Positions 6,220 to 8,033 of a stretch of DNA of 8,033 nt are shown piece after piece. Position numbers and translations under genes: made by a program. This DNA is from JBHEMK01 sp046262635 (GTDB taxonomy: Bacteria > Actinomycetota > Thermoleophilia > Gaiellales > Gaiellaceae). The stretch is taken from assembly GCA_046262635.1 (NCBI GenBank), contig JBHEMK010000043.1:1-8033 (forward strand). Reading direction: 5' to 3'. Positions within the stretch are counted from its first letter, which is position 1; every line of letters begins with the position of its first letter. A model generated the notes under the pieces. The model ran no database searches. It had not been told where the DNA came from and worked only from the letters and a program-made list of their open reading frames with translations.

Positions 6220-6848
6220 ACACGCGCACACGCGCGCGAGGCGACGACGCGGCGCAGCTTCGTCCCTTCGAACCACAGCGCCGCGCAGTCGTCCGCGGCA
6301 TACCCCGGCGGGAATCCGTTGCGGGCGAGCTCCCTGAAGACCGGCCTGCGCCGCGCCTCGGTGTCGTAGTGCGGGCAGAAGCTCCCGGGCAGGAGCGCGA
6401 GCCCGTCGCGCAGCGGCCCGAGCCGAGGGCCGAACGAATCGGTCACCGACGCCTCGAACCAGCTGTTCGCGCCAGCACTCACGCCTGCGAGCACTGAGCC
6501 CCGCCCCCACGCCTCGCGCAGCGCCCTGTCGACTCCGTGCACGCGCCAGACCGCGAGCATGTTCGCGGTGTTGCCGCCACCGACGTAGATCACGTCCTGC
6601 CGCCTGAGCTGGCGGGACGGATCGGTCGGCGCACCGAAGAGCCGCAGGTGGCTCGGCTCGCAGTCGCGTCGCCCGAACGCGTCGAAGAACGCGTCGAGCC
6701 AACTCGGACTGTCGCCGCTCGCCGTCCCGAGGAAGCAAATCCGCGGCCTCGGCGCGCGCGCGAGCGAGAGCACGAAGTCGTCCAGGGGCGAAACGTCCTC
6801 GAACATGAAGCCGCCCCCGCCGAGGGCGACGATGTGACCCGCGGGCAT
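6165..6848 (-). CDS. Peptidase E-like protein (S51 family serine peptidase)
   Basis: A 227-residue intact protein, matching the usual S51 length. It begins with 'HIVALGGGGF' (5-14), the first strand and glycine loop of the family; 'RICFLGTASGD' (36-46) is the second strand; 'VIYVGGGNTANML' (86-98) is the family's glycine-rich binding loop; and G-V-S-A-G-A-N-S-W (122-130) carries the nucleophile Ser124. His160 in 'CPHYD' is the likely catalytic base, spaced from Ser124 much as in E. coli PepE; Asp137 or another nearby acid may complete the site. Characterised relatives are alpha-aspartyl dipeptidases, while cyanophycinases are a longer branch of the same clan; either way it would act in the cytoplasm on Asp-containing peptides. 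The start is ATG (6846-6848); no Shine-Dalgarno is seen, and a CATACT hexamer lies 6 bases upstream (plus-strand 6855-6860). It converges on the alpha/beta hydrolase with a 55-base overlap of coding ends. Confidence 0.86.
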   Translation of the reverse strand: MPAGHIVALGGGGFMFEDVSPLDDFVLSLARAPRPRICFLGTASGDSPSWLDAFFDAFGRRDCEPSHLRLFGAPTDPSRQLRRQDVIYVGGGNTANMLAVWRVHGVDRALREAWGRGSVLAGVSAGANSWFEASVTDSFGPRLGPLRDGLALLPGSFCPHYDTEARRRPVFRELARNGFPPGYAADDCAALWFEGTKLRRVVASRACARVYKVDADEEVPIEAELLA

Positions 6849-7291
6849 GTCGGGAGTATGCGGGCGAGCGCACGGCGGCCCTCCGGTCGCAGCCTGCTCG
6901 TCGCCGTCGGGAAATCCGCGTAGGCCTCTGCGGAATCGCGCCCTTTCGAACAGAATGCCACGTGTCGGTGCCGGAAATCACCGGTCGCGCACCGTCCATC
7001 GTCGCTGCGCGGACCTTCGGGACTCGACGTATCCGGCAGAAGAGCGTGCTGGCGTGGCGATCGCAGGCACTTGCGTCAGTCGAGCCAGAGGAGGTTCGCA
7101 TATCAGTCGTCAGCGTCTGCCGGCGGCCGGACGAGGGCCAGGACGCGGGCCTCGATCACGCCAACTGGGATCACGAGCCGTTTCCGCGGGCGCCTCGAGA
7201 CGCCGGCCGCCGGCGCGGCGCTCCCGACCTCGTAATCCCCATGGAGCCGGGCGGCGCGGCTGGCGGGCTCCGTACACTTTTGTCCAGCAGC
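6849..7291. other. 443-base intergenic region without a supported gene
   Basis: This lies between the divergent peptidase and GntR-type regulator genes. One plus-strand frame is open from 6962 into the regulator, but the first 110 residues it would encode are Arg-rich and unlike any GntR family N-terminus. A minus-strand frame ending at 7103 has a slightly protein-like tail but no start or recognisable domain. TACACT (7273-7278), 13 bases before the regulator's ATG, is a possible -10 box without a matching -35. CATACT (minus strand, 6855-6860) is the equivalent for the peptidase. I see no tRNA, repeat array or insertion-sequence end. Confidence 0.5.
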
Positions 7292-7980
7292 ATGAGCGAT
7301 CCCGAACCCATCTTCGGAGGCCCGATCCTCGGCACGGAGCGGGCCGGCAACCTGATCGCGCACGAGATCCGCCTCGCGATCCTCGAGGGGCGCCTGGCTC
7401 CCGGGGACGTCCTGCGCGAGGAGCAGCTCGCGCGCGAGCTCGGGACGAGTAGGACGCCCGTCCGCGAGGCGCTGATCGAGCTTCGGAACCAGGGCCTCGT
7501 CGAATCGCGGGCGACCTGCCGCGCGGTCGTCCGCGCCTACGACGCGGCCGACCTTCACGACATCTACGGCCTTCGTGCGGCGCTCGAGGGCCATGCTGCG
7601 CGGCTCGCCGCAGAGCGGGCGACATCGGCGACGATCCGCGAGCTGGAGGCGAGCACCGACCGCTTCCACGAGCTCGCGAACCGGGCCGGGAGGACGAACT
7701 GTCCGAGCTCGTCTCGGAGAACCTCGTCTTCCACGGCGTGATCGCCACTGCGACAGGCGTGCCGCGGCTCCAGAAGATGATCGACCAGGTGATGGTGGCC
7801 CCGAAGCGCTACCGGGCCTACGCGGCGTACGTCCCGGAGCACCGGCGCACGGTCGAGGAGCACCACCGGGCGATCGCGGCCGCCGTTGCGGCCGCGGACG
7901 CGGACGCGGCCCCACGGCTGATGGCCACGCACGTCCGCTGGACGGGCGACATCGCCGTAGAGGCCCAGCAGCGACGATAA
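7292..7980 (+). pseudogene. GntR-family transcriptional regulator (FCD/FadR-type), single frameshift
   Basis: The N-terminal 132 residues are in one frame: a winged helix-turn-helix at about 18-82, with 'IRLAILEGRLAPGDVLREEQLARELGTSRTPVREALIELRNQGLVE' spanning 26-71 and the recognition helix near 'SRTPVREAL'. The start of an FCD domain follows ('IYGLRAALEGHAARLAAE', 91-108). At 7688-7690 (GGG before AGGAC) the frame slips by -1. The remaining 96 codons, ending in TAA 7978-7980, read 'EDELSELVSENLVFHGVIA', then 'EEHHRAIAAAVAAADADAA' and 'LMATHV', which are the conserved FCD helices with the His residues that usually bind metal. Joined, the protein is about 229 residues, normal for the family. 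ATG 7292 fits the usual family N-terminus. Such regulators usually bind a carboxylate or sugar acid and repress nearby catabolic genes. One missing G in a G run may be true inactivation or a sequencing error. As read, the protein would lack most of its ligand domain. Confidence 0.85.
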
Positions 7981-8023
7981 GCGGTTGCCTGCGAACAGCA
8001 GGCGATGGCTCGACGTCAACCGC
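7981..8023 (+). terminator. Nested hairpin directly after the GntR gene
   Basis: GCCTGC (7987-7992) pairs with GCAGGC (7998-8003) around a 5-base loop, and three further pairs including G-U wobbles can extend the stem. Outside it, GCGGTT (7981-7986) can pair with AACCGC (8018-8023). The structure begins right after the TAA. There is no T tract, so it would be a non-canonical terminator or an mRNA 3' stabilising hairpin. Confidence 0.45.
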
Positions 8024-8033
8024 CGCGTTCCCC

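Noticed and set aside
6221..6238. 18-base alternating purine-pyrimidine tract that could form Z-DNA
   Set aside because: It lies inside the peptidase coding sequence, where it encodes ordinary Arg/Ala/Cys codons; such runs are expected by chance in GC-rich DNA.
5236..7101. A 621-codon minus-strand open frame covering the hydrolase, peptidase and intergenic region
   Set aside because: It is Arg/Ala-rich, lies in a different frame from the S51 peptidase, and crosses genes with strong motifs; a shadow frame.
6962..7291. Upstream in-frame extension of the GntR regulator by 110 codons
   Set aside because: The predicted stretch is Arg-rich and unlike regulator N-termini; the ATG at 7292 gives the normal family start.
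7684..7696. Programmed -1 frameshifting in the regulator gene
   Set aside because: There is no slippery heptamer of the usual X-XXY-YYZ type and no clear downstream structure, and such regulators are not known to use frameshifting. A deletion or error is simpler.
1..8033. CRISPR array, tRNA, rRNA, insertion sequence or phage genes
   Set aside because: No spaced direct repeats, cloverleaf sequences, transposase motifs or terminal inverted repeats were seen on either strand.

Overview
This is a GC-rich window (about 70% by eye) with tightly packed genes, TTG and GTG starts, few Shine-Dalgarno sequences and -10 boxes lying almost on start codons. These traits and the gene families (SMP-30 lactonase, GH78-like glycosidase, FCD-type GntR regulator, S51 peptidase, cyclase family) suggest a high-GC actinobacterium, perhaps a Thermoleophilia-like soil lineage. 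No marker gene is present, so that placement is inference.

Layout. (1) 1-231 is the C-terminal end of a cyclase-family (kynurenine-formamidase-like) protein; the rest lies upstream of the window. (2) 235-1227, minus strand, is an intact metallo-beta-lactamase-fold hydrolase of the dihydropterin-RFAP-synthase-like group, facing the cyclase tail to tail with 3 bases between stop codons. (3) A 52-base divergent promoter region (1228-1279) leads into a plus-strand run: a SnoaL/NTF2-like protein (1280-1648), a 777-residue alpha-L-rhamnosidase-like GH78 protein (1632-3965), a decayed SMP-30/gluconolactonase gene (3962-4836) and an alpha/beta hydrolase (4864-6219). The first three overlap and look like a translationally coupled operon; the hydrolase also has a candidate promoter of its own. 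(4) 6165-6848, minus strand, is an S51 (peptidase E-like) peptidase whose 3' end overlaps the hydrolase by 55 bases. (5) 6849-7291 has no gene I can support. (6) 7292-7980 is a GntR/FCD-family regulator split by a one-base frameshift, followed by a hairpin at 7981-8023.

How the genes may work together. A GH78-like glycosidase followed by a sugar-lactonase gene, with a GntR/FCD regulator nearby, looks like a carbohydrate catabolic locus: the glycosidase would release a deoxy- or other sugar from a glycoside, and the lactonase would open the lactone formed by its oxidation. None of the intact proteins shows a signal peptide, so processing would be intracellular. The lactonase has at least six frame breaks and three in-frame stops, and the regulator has one frameshift, so the locus appears to be degrading, or the assembly is poor in those places.

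I see no CRISPR array, tRNA, rRNA, insertion sequence, phage gene or clear defence system. I do not find strong evidence for a wholly new system. The most informative signals are the reconstructable dead lactonase inside an otherwise intact operon, the broken regulator, and the apparent leaderless promoters.
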